In this document: positions 16,044-25,468 of the stretch, in pieces
How positions within the stretch are numbered: position 1 is the stretch's first letter
How the letters are laid out: each line of letters begins with the position of its first letter
Assembly: GCA_019454185.1 (NCBI GenBank)
Contig: CP075368.1
Coordinates: 2,149,649-2,213,648, forward strand
DNA from: Phycisphaeraceae bacterium
GTDB lineage: Bacteria > Planctomycetota > Phycisphaerae > Phycisphaerales > UBA1924
DNA length: 64,000 nucleotides
Reading direction: 5' to 3'
Notes under the pieces: generated by a model
Told to the model about the DNA's origin: nothing
Database searches by the model: none
The model's input: the letters and a program-made list of their open reading frames with translations, nothing else
Position numbers and translations under genes: made by a program

Positions 16044-17006
16044 CTACGCCTCGGTCCCTTCCTTCAACGCCGGAAGGTGCCTCAGCATGCTCGACATGTA
16101 CTTGAAGATGCTGTCGCAGAAGATCATCACGCCCATGCCGACCGGCTCGCGCGATGCGACAAGCCTCGCACCCTCGAAGATCAGCCCGCTGCTCGGTCCG
16201 GCGAGGAGCCCCTCGCGCTGGGCGAGTTCCATCGCCCCGGTGTACGCCCGCTCGAAGTCGATCTCGATCACCTCGTCGACAAGCGACTCGTCGTACAACT
16301 TCGTCACGTGCAACTCGCTCTTGTTGCGGATGCCGGGGACGTCGTGCCCCTCAGAGGGCTGAATCGCGACGATCCTGATCCCGGGGTTCTTCTGTTTCAG
16401 GAACGTCGCGCATCCCGTCACCGTGCCGCACGTGCCGAGGGAAGTGAACAGGTGCGTGATCTTCCCCTCTGTCTGGCGCCAGATCTCCGGCCCTGTGGTT
16501 CTGATGTGGGCCTCGACATTGGCGCGATTCTCGTACTGGTTCGGCATGACGTAGCGATCGGGCTGCGCCTTCGCGTGCGTCCGTGCCATGCCGATCGCGC
16601 CGTCACCCATGCCGGGGCTCGGACAGAGGTTGTCGTTGATGACATCCAGCTCCGCGCCCGCGAGCTTGAGCAGCGCCTTCTTCTCGATAGGCACCTTGTT
16701 CGGCACAACGGCACGCATGCCGTATCCCTTCGCAGAGGCGATCGCCGCCAGGGAGAGCCCCGTGTTGCCGCTCGTCGGCTCGACGATGGACTTCCCCGCC
16801 GAGATACGTCCCTCACGCTCCAATGCTTCGATGAGCGCGGATGCCGCACGGTCCTTGACGGATCCGAAGGGATTCATCCACTCGAGTTTCGCCCAGAGCG
16901 TCGAGCCCTCCGGCGCGAGCCGATTGAGCCGCACCAGCGGCGAGGGGTTCTCCTCACTCGGCAGCATCTCAAGAATGCTCTCGTACACGCGTGCGCCATG
17001 GTCCAT
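16044..17006 (-). CDS. PLP-dependent cysteine synthase family protein
   Basis: A 320-residue fold-type II PLP enzyme that condenses O-acetyl-(or phospho-)serine with sulfide or a sulfur carrier to give cysteine. The PLP lysine is K51 in N-P-F-G-S-V-K-D-R. The phosphate/substrate loop T-S-G-N-T-G-L and the glycine-rich S-L-G-T-C-G-T-V-T-G loop are intact. The sequence looks closer to CysM/O-phosphoserine-type branches (long P-S-E-G-H-D-V-P-G-I segment) than to classical CysK, but I cannot settle the substrate. It is co-directional with the downstream rhodanese. Confidence 0.88.
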   Translation of the reverse strand: MDHGARVYESILEMLPSEENPSPLVRLNRLAPEGSTLWAKLEWMNPFGSVKDRAASALIEALEREGRISAGKSIVEPTSGNTGLSLAAIASAKGYGMRAVVPNKVPIEKKALLKLAGAELDVINDNLCPSPGMGDGAIGMARTHAKAQPDRYVMPNQYENRANVEAHIRTTGPEIWRQTEGKITHLFTSLGTCGTVTGCATFLKQKNPGIRIVAIQPSEGHDVPGIRNKSELHVTKLYDESLVDEVIEIDFERAYTGAMELAQREGLLAGPSSGLIFEGARLVASREPVGMGVMIFCDSIFKYMSSMLRHLPALKEGTEA

Positions 17007-17371
17007 GAATCAGCCCCTCGTTCGACGCGATGGCAACCGGTCCTGGTGCCGATCCGATCGCGCCGAGCACATAGGTCAGCGAGCGGACGTGCCGCCGCCC
17101 AACCACTCAGATGCAATGACTGTCAAAAGGGGAACAGAAGTCCGCCGACGAACCGTCCTGTGCTCAACAACAACACGAGTTCGCGCCGAGGGCGTCGAAC
17201 CGGTGGAGCATGGACTCGGGCGAGGTGGCTTCCATCATGCCAAACGTAGTAGGCACGACCCATCGCCTCGTCCACGCCAACGACAAGGAAGACGCAGAAC
17301 CTGCCAGGAATGGCGGGAAACCCTCACTCACCGGGGGCATCCAACCAAGCACCACGCTCGAACACTCGCGT
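17007..17371. other. Intergenic region between divergent genes, no feature resolved
   Basis: This holds the promoters of the cysteine synthase (minus) and the peroxiredoxin-like gene (plus). The plus-strand reading frame stays open back to 17210, so the true start could be ATG 17210 or 17237 rather than 17372. The extra residues have low complexity and no similarity I recognise. No hairpin with a T tract or clear operator was seen. Confidence 0.4.
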
Positions 17372-18367
17372 ATGGTCGACCAGATAAGCACCAATTCTCA
17401 GGCATCGCCAGGCGGCCCCACGCCTCCTTGGATGGGGGCAGTGCTCCGCATCGCCGGCGTCTACAACATCGTGTGGGGCGCGTGGTCTGTCCTTGATCCT
17501 CGCTTCCCATTCATCTTTCTGGGCGCGCCCGTCCCGACCGATACCTTCATCTGGCAGTGCCTCGGCATGGTGATCGGCGTCTACGGAATCGGCTACTGGC
17601 TCGCTGCATCGAACCCGGCACGCCACTGGCCGATCGTTCTCGTCGGTTTGCTCGGAAAGATCTTCGGCCCCATCGGTTTCGTCTGGACCGCGCTCATCAC
17701 GCGTGATGCGCCAGCCGAACTCTGGCCGATGCTCATCGCCAACGATCTGGTGTGGTGGATCCCCTTCACCCTCATCCTCGCACACGCATGGCGAGCCAAC
17801 GAGGCAGCTCGCCTCTCACGCATCGCGGCGATTGACACCTCCGCCGACCGCGCCGCTCCCGACACCGCACTCTTGTCTGTCGCCAGAGCATCGGATGGAC
17901 GCACGCTCCGCGAGATCTCTGACGTGGGACCGACGCTTGTGGTCTTCCTGAGGCATATCGGCTGCACGTTCTGTCGCGAGGCAGTGGCCGATCTCGCACG
18001 CATGAAGCCCCGGTTGGATGCGAGCCATGTGTCGGTCATTCTCGTCCACATGAGCGAGCCGCGACGCGCCGGCGCGTACTTCGCCACGATGGGCCTCTCC
18101 GACACCCCTCACATCTCGGATCCTGACCGCTCGCTGTACCGGGCGTTCGAGCTCCAGCGCGGGCGCCTCGGTGCGCTCTTCGGGGCGCGTGTCTGGATCC
18201 GGGGTCTGCGGGCGGGGCTGCTCGATCGGCATGGCGTGGGCCGGCTTGAGGGCGACGGCTTCCAGATGCCCGGGGCGTTCCTGGTACACCGGGGCCGTAT
18301 CTTGCGGGCCTTCCGCCATGAGTCGGCGTCGGACCGCCCCGATTACTGCGAGCTTGCGGGGGCCTGA
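17372..18367 (+). CDS. Four-helix membrane domain fused to peroxiredoxin-like (PRXL2/AhpC-TSA) domain
   Basis: A 331-residue fusion. Residues about 25-150 hold four hydrophobic segments with conserved aromatic content (N-I-V-W-G-A-W-S-V). Residues about 180-320 resemble the AhpC/TSA 'peroxiredoxin-like 2' group: a strand V-V-F-L-R-H-I-G leads to the redox motif C-T-F-C-R-E, and A-F-L-V-H-R-G-R-I sits near the end. The C-x-x-C suggests a thioredoxin-like redox role on a membrane protein, probably facing the cytoplasm. An upstream in-frame ATG at 17210 is possible. Confidence 0.78.
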   Translation: MVDQISTNSQASPGGPTPPWMGAVLRIAGVYNIVWGAWSVLDPRFPFIFLGAPVPTDTFIWQCLGMVIGVYGIGYWLAASNPARHWPIVLVGLLGKIFGPIGFVWTALITRDAPAELWPMLIANDLVWWIPFTLILAHAWRANEAARLSRIAAIDTSADRAAPDTALLSVARASDGRTLREISDVGPTLVVFLRHIGCTFCREAVADLARMKPRLDASHVSVILVHMSEPRRAGAYFATMGLSDTPHISDPDRSLYRAFELQRGRLGALFGARVWIRGLRAGLLDRHGVGRLEGDGFQMPGAFLVHRGRILRAFRHESASDRPDYCELAGA

Positions 18368-18476
18368 CTCGAACAGCCCAACTCACTAGCCCGCGCCACC
18401 CTCGCTCGCATAGACACGAGGCCGGCCCGAGCCCACACAGCCCCTCCACCGGATGGTCCCTATCATCACGGTTCTT

Positions 18477-20063
18477 ATGCCAGTCCCACGCATCGCCATC
18501 ATCGGCCGACCGAACGTCGGCAAGAGTTCGCTCCTCAACATGCTCGCGGGCGACAAGGTCTCGATCGTCGACGACGCGCCGGGCGTGACGCGCGACCGTG
18601 TCTCCGTCCTCATCGACCTGCCCAGCCACCACGAGGGCGAGCCCGAACGCACCGTCGAACTCACCGACACGGGCGGCTACGGCGTGTACGTCGCCGAGGG
18701 CGAGCGCTTCGACGATGTCGGTGCCGACCTCTCGAAACTCTCCAAGGACATAGAGGCCCAGATCGCCGAAGCGATCTCATCGGCAGACGTGATCCTGTTC
18801 TGCATCGATGCCCAGGCAGGTATCACGCCCCTCGACGAGCACATCACCCGGCTGCTCCGCGAGCAGCGGCTTGGCACGCGTCAGCGAGATGGGCACGTCG
18901 TGCCGGTGCACGTCGTCGCGACAAAGACGGACGGGCCCCGGTGGGAGGCCCACGCGTTCGAGATTGCCGCGCTCGGCTTCGGCGAGCCGATCCTCTGCTC
19001 CGCGCGCACGAACTACCTGCGCCGCGAGATGCGTGAGAAGCTGTTCGATCTGCTGCCGCCTGCGGAGCCGGGGGACAACGAGGGCGTGCTGGTCGATCTG
19101 AAGATCGCGATTGTCGGCAAGCGCAACGCGGGCAAGTCCTCACTTGTAAACGCCCTTGCGGGCGAGCCCCGCGTGATCGTCTCAGAGATCGCGGGCACGA
19201 CGCGCGACGCGGTCGATGTCAGGATCCAGGCCGGCGACAAGTCGGTGATGCTGATCGATACCGCCGGCCTCCGCCGCAAGAAGTCGTTCACCGGAGCCGT
19301 CGAGTGGTACGCGTTCGATCGCGCCAAGCGGGCCATTGACCGCGCCGATGTTGTCTTCATGCTGATCGATGCCACCGAGCCCGTGTCGCAGGTCGATCAG
19401 CAGATGGCGATGCTGATCCAGAAGTCTTTCAAGCCCTGCGTGATCGTCGTGAACAAGTGGGACATGATCGCGGGCCGCAAGAACGACAAGGGGCGCGAGA
19501 TCTCTCCGGCCGATTACCACGCCTACCTCCAGAAGGAACTGCGGGGGCTCGACTTCGCCCCGATCGTCGTCATCTCGACTGCCACGGGCCTGAACCTCAA
19601 GGCCCCCATCAAGGTCGCGTTCGATCTCTTCGAGCAGGCCGGTCAGCGTGTCCCCACCGGCCAACTCAACCGGCTCCTCGAATCGATTCTCGCGCAGCGC
19701 GGCCCCTCCTCCAAGCTCGGCACCATCGCGCGGGTCTTCTACGCCGCACAGGTCCGCACACACCCCCCCACCATCGCGATGGTCGTCAACCACCCGCAAC
19801 TCTTCAACGCCAACTACAGGCGGTACATGCTCGGGCGATTCCGTGACGCGCTCCCCTTCGAGGAGGTTCCGATCCGGATCCTGGTCCGGGGTCGCAAGCG
19901 CGGCGAAGAGATGCACACCACCGAGCACCTCAAGGGTCGGGTGCAGCGCGAGCAGCCGCTCGTGCAACACATGGAATCTGAGGCACTCTCCGAGCAGGAC
20001 ATCGCCGAGATCCTCAGCGAAGAGATGCCCGACGACGCCGAGTCTTACTTCGATGAGGAATGA
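18477..20063 (+). CDS. der: Ribosome-associated GTPase Der (EngA)
   Basis: Der is a tandem GTPase that matures the 50S subunit. The 528-residue protein has two G domains and a C-terminal KH-like domain. Domain 1: G1 G-R-P-N-V-G-K-S (residues 10-17), D-T-G-G, T-K-T-D. Domain 2: G1 G-K-R-N-A-G-K-S, D-T-A-G-L-R-R-K, N-K-W-D. The KH-like part spans about residues 400-495 (R-V-F-Y-A-A-Q-V-R-T ... N-Y-R-R-Y-M), followed by an acidic tail. The length is somewhat above the usual 440-490 because of the tail and linker insertions. ATG 18477 is preferred to 18453 because the G1 strand begins there. Confidence 0.95.
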   Translation: MPVPRIAIIGRPNVGKSSLLNMLAGDKVSIVDDAPGVTRDRVSVLIDLPSHHEGEPERTVELTDTGGYGVYVAEGERFDDVGADLSKLSKDIEAQIAEAISSADVILFCIDAQAGITPLDEHITRLLREQRLGTRQRDGHVVPVHVVATKTDGPRWEAHAFEIAALGFGEPILCSARTNYLRREMREKLFDLLPPAEPGDNEGVLVDLKIAIVGKRNAGKSSLVNALAGEPRVIVSEIAGTTRDAVDVRIQAGDKSVMLIDTAGLRRKKSFTGAVEWYAFDRAKRAIDRADVVFMLIDATEPVSQVDQQMAMLIQKSFKPCVIVVNKWDMIAGRKNDKGREISPADYHAYLQKELRGLDFAPIVVISTATGLNLKAPIKVAFDLFEQAGQRVPTGQLNRLLESILAQRGPSSKLGTIARVFYAAQVRTHPPTIAMVVNHPQLFNANYRRYMLGRFRDALPFEEVPIRILVRGRKRGEEMHTTEHLKGRVQREQPLVQHMESEALSEQDIAEILSEEMPDDAESYFDEE

Positions 20064-20265
20064 ACCGATCGCGTCACGTTCGTGTATCGTTCGCACGAAC
20101 TGCCGACATTCGTTGGGCGATCACGTCGCGAACGGCCTGCCCGCGTGATGGGCGAGCTCGGCCGACCTACATTCCATCCCATGCGCTCGACGTGGCCCCA
20201 CGATGCTGGGGGCTTTCCAGATGCGTCCGATCCAGGACGCGCGCCGGGCGGTGGACACCGTCAAC

Positions 20266-21615
20266 ATGAACCGCAGGATCAAGCGTCTGTTTCTCACGGC
20301 GGCTCGCATACGCCCTTCCAGGCAGATCGCTCTTGGCTACGGCGCTTACATGCTCTTCGGCTGGTTTGCGTTGATGCTGCCGGTAAGCCATGCCGGCGGG
20401 GCTGGAATCCTCGACCACCTCTTCACTGCGGTCTCAGCGGTTTCGACGACCGGCCTTACGACGACTCCCACCGGTGACACCTACACGCTCTTTGGTGAGA
20501 TGGTCATCCTGCTCTTGATCCAGATCGGCGGTATCGGCTATATGACAGCGGGATCGTTCGTCGTGCTCGCGCATCGCAAGCGACTCCCGGCGTTCAGAGA
20601 GCGAGTCGGACGCGCTGTTTTCACGCTGCCCGATGGAATAACGGTTGCGTCGCTGGTGCGCGGGGCGATGTTCTTTACGCTCTTCATCGAGGCCGCTGGA
20701 GCGACGGCACTCTACTTTGCGTTCCGGGACGCCGGATCGACGCGTCCCCTCTGGGACGCCGTGTTCCACTCGGTCTCCGCGTTCTGCACGGCGGGTTTCG
20801 GGCTTTACGGCGACAGCATGGAGTCGTTCCGATCGCATGTGGGACTGAACATGATCCTTTCGGTGCTGAGTTTGCTCGGCGCGATTGGTTTCATCGTCAT
20901 GCTTGACCTCCTCCGTCGGATGACGGGCATGGCGCGGCGCACGACGGTGACGACACGGATCATCCTGTTCACGACTCCACTGATGATTGCTCTCGCGACG
21001 GTGCTCATCTTTCTTGATGAGCCGCTCATCTCCGGGCTTCCGCCCCATCAACGCCTGATGGCTGCGTTCTTTCAGGCGATGTCGGCCTCCACGACCGTGG
21101 GATTCAACACCGTGCCGATTGGATCTCTATCTCGTGCGACGACCGTGGTCCTGCTCATCCTCATGGTGGTCGGGGCATCGCCCGCCGGCACAGGCGGCGG
21201 AATCAAGGTGACCTCCCTTACGGCTCTTCTCTCGGTCGTCTGGGCGACGCTGCGCGGCACGACGGATGCACGCTTTCTCGGACACTCCCTGCCGCTGGAG
21301 CGAATCCGTTCTGCGATGTCAAACCTTGTCGTCTATCAGTTTGCGCTCGTGATCGGCGTATACCTGCTGACGCTGACGGAGTCTGCCTCGTTGGAGGACC
21401 TGACGTTCGAGGCCGCGTCGGCGATCGGAACCGTCGGCCTATCGAGGGGCGTCACCGGATCCCTCTCGCCGCTGGGGAAGATGATCGTAATCGCCTTGAT
21501 GTACGTCGGTCGCGTCGGACCCGTGATGCTTGGTGCGAGTCTACTGGCCAAGGAGAGCAACGGCTCGAATCAGATCGCTCCGGAGAGCCGAACACCGGAG
21601 GACGTGGCTGTCTGA
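20266..21615 (+). CDS. Potassium/sodium transporter membrane subunit, TrkH/KtrB family
   Basis: A 449-residue K+ translocating subunit with four repeated M1-P-M2 units. The selectivity-filter loops are visible as S-T-T-G-L-T, C-T-A-G-F-G, S-T-T-V-G-F-N and G-T-V-G-L-S. A glycine-rich G-T-G-G-G-I-K-V segment, typical of the M3 intramembrane loop region, is present. Size and loops fit KtrB better than the larger TrkH. The regulatory KtrA/TrkA RCK subunit is not in the window. The start may also be at ATG 20203 or 20221. Confidence 0.9.
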   Translation: MNRRIKRLFLTAARIRPSRQIALGYGAYMLFGWFALMLPVSHAGGAGILDHLFTAVSAVSTTGLTTTPTGDTYTLFGEMVILLLIQIGGIGYMTAGSFVVLAHRKRLPAFRERVGRAVFTLPDGITVASLVRGAMFFTLFIEAAGATALYFAFRDAGSTRPLWDAVFHSVSAFCTAGFGLYGDSMESFRSHVGLNMILSVLSLLGAIGFIVMLDLLRRMTGMARRTTVTTRIILFTTPLMIALATVLIFLDEPLISGLPPHQRLMAAFFQAMSASTTVGFNTVPIGSLSRATTVVLLILMVVGASPAGTGGGIKVTSLTALLSVVWATLRGTTDARFLGHSLPLERIRSAMSNLVVYQFALVIGVYLLTLTESASLEDLTFEAASAIGTVGLSRGVTGSLSPLGKMIVIALMYVGRVGPVMLGASLLAKESNGSNQIAPESRTPEDVAV

Positions 21616-21664
21616 GGATTATGCCCAGACGTGTTCTACGATCGATTCCCTAGGAGCAATCGCC

Positions 21665-22372
21665 ATGAGCAAGAAGGCCGCCGCCAGAAAGCCCGCATCG
21701 AAGAAGGCCCCCTCCAAGAAACCGGCACCGAAAAAGTCGGCCCCGAAGAAGGCGTCCCGAAAGAGCCCCGCTCGCAAGCCCGCGAAGAAGGGCTCGCCCG
21801 CGAAGACGGCCCCGAGAAAGTCCGCACCGAAGAAGGCGGCATCTCGGAAAGCAACCGTCGCTCGCGCGACGCCGACCACCTCCAGAAGCATCGCGAATCA
21901 GGCGATCGCCTTCCTCCGCTTCGCGGCCTCGACCGCCGATGCCCAGATCGGCTCCATGCCCGATGAGCACGCGCTATCGCAGCTCCACGGCGCGGACAAT
22001 CACGCCGCGTGGACGCTCGGGCATCAGGCCCTCAGCCGCGCGTGGTTCGCCTCTTCCATCTCCGGCGTGATGCCCCCGATCCCCGAGACGTACAGCGCGC
22101 TGTTCGGCGGCAAGTCCAAGCCCTCGGCCGATCCGGGCATGTATCCCTCGCTCGACGAGCTCCGCGCCAACTACAGATCCTCGCTGGACGCGCTCATCGC
22201 CGCCGCAGAGTCACTCACCGATGCCGATCTCGATAAGCCCGCGCACGGCGACTCGGGGGGCTGGCTGACGACGCGCCTGGACGCTGTGCTGAAGGCGGCT
22301 TGGCACGAGGGATGGCACGGAGGCCAGATCGCGACGCTGCGGCGCGGCCTCGGGCTCCCGCCGCTCATGTAA
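21665..22372 (+). CDS. DinB-like four-helix protein with N-terminal histone-H1-like tail
   Basis: A 235-residue protein. Residues 1-70 are a Lys/Ala/Pro tail (K-K-A-P-S-K-K-P-A-P-K-K repeats) of the H1/Hc1 kind. From about residue 80 the DinB/YfiT-like helical bundle begins, with candidate metal-ligand histidines in N-H-A-A-W-T-L-G-H and H-E-G-W-H-G-G-Q. DinB-fold proteins act as metal-dependent thiol transferases or are of unknown role. Here the tail suggests recruitment to DNA or RNA. The ATG at 21665 (A-G-G-A-G-C upstream at 21652-21657) starts the tail directly. Confidence 0.87.
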   Translation: MSKKAAARKPASKKAPSKKPAPKKSAPKKASRKSPARKPAKKGSPAKTAPRKSAPKKAASRKATVARATPTTSRSIANQAIAFLRFAASTADAQIGSMPDEHALSQLHGADNHAAWTLGHQALSRAWFASSISGVMPPIPETYSALFGGKSKPSADPGMYPSLDELRANYRSSLDALIAAAESLTDADLDKPAHGDSGGWLTTRLDAVLKAAWHEGWHGGQIATLRRGLGLPPLM

Positions 22373-22416
22373 GCATCGCCTGAGACACAAAGAGCGACAC
22401 CCGCGCGAATCTCGCT

Positions 22417-23415
22417 TCATACGCGACGTGCGGTTGCGCGCGCCAATCGATCGTGGATGGCGGCCCAGATCTCGGCGTCGGAACCGCCTGTCGGCGGACG
22501 TTCGATGATGATCAGTTCCACGCCCGAGGCGTCGGCCTCGCGCAGCGCGCGGTAGAGGGATGAGGCATACCCGATCGCGTCCGAGGGCATCTCGATGAGC
22601 GTGTGAACACGGGGCCGCCCCGGACCCGCGATCGCGACCAGCGCCATCGGCACGCCGCTCTCCTCGATCGCACGCCCGATCTGCTCTCTCGGAAGCAGCA
22701 CAGCCCGTGTCCGCGGGGCATAGTGCGATTCCATCCGTCCCGGCGAGGCCATCGGCCCGCCCGCGGGGTCGTCGCTCCCGCGTCTCTCCCGCACATCGCA
22801 CCCGAGCGCACGGGCCACCTCGCTCGCGCCGATCACGCCGGGTCGCAGGACCTCTGGCGTCTCGCCGACAACCGACACAACGGTGGACTCGATCCCCGCG
22901 CGGCATGCGCCACCGTCGAGCACCATCAGTTCACCGCGTTCGATCTCTTCGCGGAACTCGTCCTCAACGTGAGCCGCACTCGTCGGCGAGAGAAAGCCGG
23001 ATCGATTCGCGCTCGGCCCGACGATGCCCTCGCCGACCATCTCGATCAACGCGAGAGTGAGCGGATGCGCGGGGCATCGAACCGCGACTGTGGACCCGCC
23101 CCCCGAGACCGCTGCGGGCACCCGTGCGCCTCGCTCGACCACGATGGTCAGCGGGCCGGGCCAGAACGCGTGCGCCAGACGGGATGCACGATCGGTCCAT
23201 CGGGGGGTCAACGTCCGTGCCATCTCTTCGCCGGAGACATGCACGATCAACGGATTCCCGGGGGGCCGACCCTTCATCGCAAAGACCCGCCCCACCGCAC
23301 GCTCGTCCGTCGCCAGCGCGCCGAGTCCGTAGACCGTCTCGGTCGGGAACGCCACCAGTCGCCCCTCACGCAACTGGGCGACGGCCCTTGCGATCTCCTC
23401 CGGTCCCGCGCTCAT
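22417..23415 (-). CDS. Threonylcarbamoyl-AMP synthase, Sua5-type
   Basis: This enzyme makes threonylcarbamoyl-AMP from threonine, bicarbonate and ATP for the t6A37 modification of ANN-decoding tRNAs. The 332-residue length and two domains (YrdC about 8-190; Sua5 C-terminal about 205-330) indicate the Sua5 rather than the short TsaC form. Visible motifs are F-P-T-E-T-V-Y-G-L-G, K-G-R-P-x-x-N-P-L-I-V-H, G-P-S-A-N-R-S and S-T-V-V-S, plus the S-P-G-R-M-E-S-H-Y-A-P linker. One base separates it from the upstream TolC-like gene. Confidence 0.93.
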   Translation of the reverse strand: MSAGPEEIARAVAQLREGRLVAFPTETVYGLGALATDERAVGRVFAMKGRPPGNPLIVHVSGEEMARTLTPRWTDRASRLAHAFWPGPLTIVVERGARVPAAVSGGGSTVAVRCPAHPLTLALIEMVGEGIVGPSANRSGFLSPTSAAHVEDEFREEIERGELMVLDGGACRAGIESTVVSVVGETPEVLRPGVIGASEVARALGCDVRERRGSDDPAGGPMASPGRMESHYAPRTRAVLLPREQIGRAIEESGVPMALVAIAGPGRPRVHTLIEMPSDAIGYASSLYRALREADASGVELIIIERPPTGGSDAEIWAAIHDRLARATARRV

Positions 23416-23416
23416 C

Positions 23417-25279
23417 TCACGGTCCCGCCGTTGCCGGCGCCTGCCCCGAAGCGGGCACGCGCGGATCGTTCACCAGCACGGGGATCCTCCACCCTTCCAT
23501 CGGCGGGTCCTCAACCTTGAAGTCGATGCGATTACGCTCCAGGGCCATGCCGGTCGCCGCCGCGAGTTCCGCCAGCGAGACGTTGTAGTCGATCAGGGCC
23601 GCGACCTCTTCGCGTTCGGCGTTCGCCAGCGACTCCTGCCGGTTGAGTTCCAGGTCCAGGCGCTCCACGGTGTAACCCCGGATCGTCTCCTTCTCCACCA
23701 GGAGCGCACGCAAGACCTCCGTTGCTGCGTACCTGCTCGTCCGTGTCTGCTCGATCAGCTTGTAACTCGTCGTCATGTTGTCGAGCGCGTTCTTCACCTC
23801 GAGCACGATCTGCTGAACCGTGTTCTGATACGAGATCGTCGCCTGCATCCGCTCGATCCGGCGGCGCCTCAGTTCCGCCTCCGGCGCGCGGTTGCCGATC
23901 TGCTGCTCGAAGAAGAGCCCGACCAGATAGTCCACGAACGAGCCGTCGAGATTCTCGTACGCCTCGCCCGCGTTGTCCTCGAGCGCGAGGAACCGGGTCT
24001 GCAGGCGCATGTCCAGTTGCGGAAGCCGGTTCTGCTCCGCCACCCGCTGCCGGATCGACGTGTCGTCGATCGACAGGATCGCCTGCTGGATCTCGGGCCT
24101 CTTCTCGAGCGCGGTCGTGATCGAGTCCGCCAGTGAGTACGCGACCGGCGCGTCCAGAGCGGAATCCGCTGGCAGCAGAATGACCTCGCCCCCGACCGGC
24201 AGATCGGGGTCGTTGATGAGCAGCTTCAGCCGATCCGATGCCCGGCGCAGCGCGGTCTGGGCGCGGAGCAGGTCCGCGCGCCGCCGCTCCACACGCGCCG
24301 TCGCGTCGGCGATCTGCGCCGGCGTCGCGTCCAGCGTCCGACGCTGGGCCAACTGATCGCGCACCTCAACGCCACGCTCAAGAAGCCGACGCAGGATCTC
24401 TAGATCCCGCTTGGCCTGCACGACCTGCCAGTACGCACGCTCCGTGTCCGTCACCGTGGAGATCAGATCACGCTTCAACCTCGCGACCGACTCGCGTTCG
24501 GCGTTGCGGCTCAGACGCACCTGCGCCAACGCGACATCCGAGCCGAAATTCCTGAGCAGCGGCTGGTCGAGCTGCACCGTCACGGCCAGCTGCGATGCGG
24601 GATCGGGGCTCACCCGCAGGCCGGGCGTCGAGTTGTCCGTGTAGATCAGTTCCTGCTGCACCTGGAACGAGCCGCCCGTCTCCAGCGGCTTGCGAAGCCC
24701 CGTCGTGCTCGACACCGCCTGCCTCTGCTCAGAGCTCACACCCGTCAGAATCCCGCTCGTGGACTGCCTCGACCTCGGTTCATCGACGTTGCTGTACTCA
24801 AGGTTCGAGAAGAACGTCCAGTCGAACGCCGCTTCGGCGGTCACAAGCTGTGCCCCGCTGACCGCCGGGGCCAGACGCGCGAACTGCACCTGGAGATTCC
24901 GCTCCACCGCCGAACGGATCGCGTGCTCCAGCGAGATCGTCACGGTCCGTGCCGGCGTCGCCGTAAGATCATCGGGCAGAGGCAACTCCCGACCGGCATA
25001 CGCGCCGGGGCCGGCCATCTCATCGAGGGTCTTCAGCGTCTCGGGTTTCAGATCCAGACGCGAGACACCCACATCGCGGGTCGTCTCACGCAGTGCCGGG
25101 TTGGCCTTGCTCTCTGCCAGCTCGCGCTGGACCTTCTCCACGACCGAGCGGCGCAGCTCCGCCTCGCTCGATGCCCGCAGGGGCGACTCGCACCCTGCCG
25201 ACAATGACAAGAGCATCGCCCCGCTGATCGCGCCGACGCATACCCGCAAACGACGCCCGACGTGCTTTGGAGAGGTCAT
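23417..25279 (-). CDS. TolC-family outer-membrane efflux lipoprotein
   Basis: A 620-residue protein with a lipobox L-S-A-G-C (Cys30), so it is probably an acylated outer-membrane protein. After an approximately 90-residue extension come two long heptad-rich halves typical of TolC/OprM-type channels, with internal duplication around R-N-L-Q-V-Q-F-A and E-K-R-P-E-I-Q-Q-A. The helical hairpins (about 255-345 and 470-570) would form the periplasmic tunnel. No inner-membrane pump or adaptor gene is adjacent. The downstream neighbour is a tRNA-modification gene, so transcriptional linkage does not explain function. Confidence 0.85.
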   Translation of the reverse strand: MTSPKHVGRRLRVCVGAISGAMLLSLSAGCESPLRASSEAELRRSVVEKVQRELAESKANPALRETTRDVGVSRLDLKPETLKTLDEMAGPGAYAGRELPLPDDLTATPARTVTISLEHAIRSAVERNLQVQFARLAPAVSGAQLVTAEAAFDWTFFSNLEYSNVDEPRSRQSTSGILTGVSSEQRQAVSSTTGLRKPLETGGSFQVQQELIYTDNSTPGLRVSPDPASQLAVTVQLDQPLLRNFGSDVALAQVRLSRNAERESVARLKRDLISTVTDTERAYWQVVQAKRDLEILRRLLERGVEVRDQLAQRRTLDATPAQIADATARVERRRADLLRAQTALRRASDRLKLLINDPDLPVGGEVILLPADSALDAPVAYSLADSITTALEKRPEIQQAILSIDDTSIRQRVAEQNRLPQLDMRLQTRFLALEDNAGEAYENLDGSFVDYLVGLFFEQQIGNRAPEAELRRRRIERMQATISYQNTVQQIVLEVKNALDNMTTSYKLIEQTRTSRYAATEVLRALLVEKETIRGYTVERLDLELNRQESLANAEREEVAALIDYNVSLAELAAATGMALERNRIDFKVEDPPMEGWRIPVLVNDPRVPASGQAPATAGP

Positions 25280-25468
25280 GCGAGGGAGAAGTTAGCCCCT
25301 CACAACCCCTGCGGCAACAAGGCCGACTCTTTCCCGCACGGAAGATCGCCCCAATACTCAACTTCAACCACTTTTGCCGATACGATTTGACGGTCCGGCC
25401 TCCCGCGACGCTGGGGAATACGCCTTAGCCAGCCGCGACCGATGCGAATCGCGCGAAGGAATGCCACG

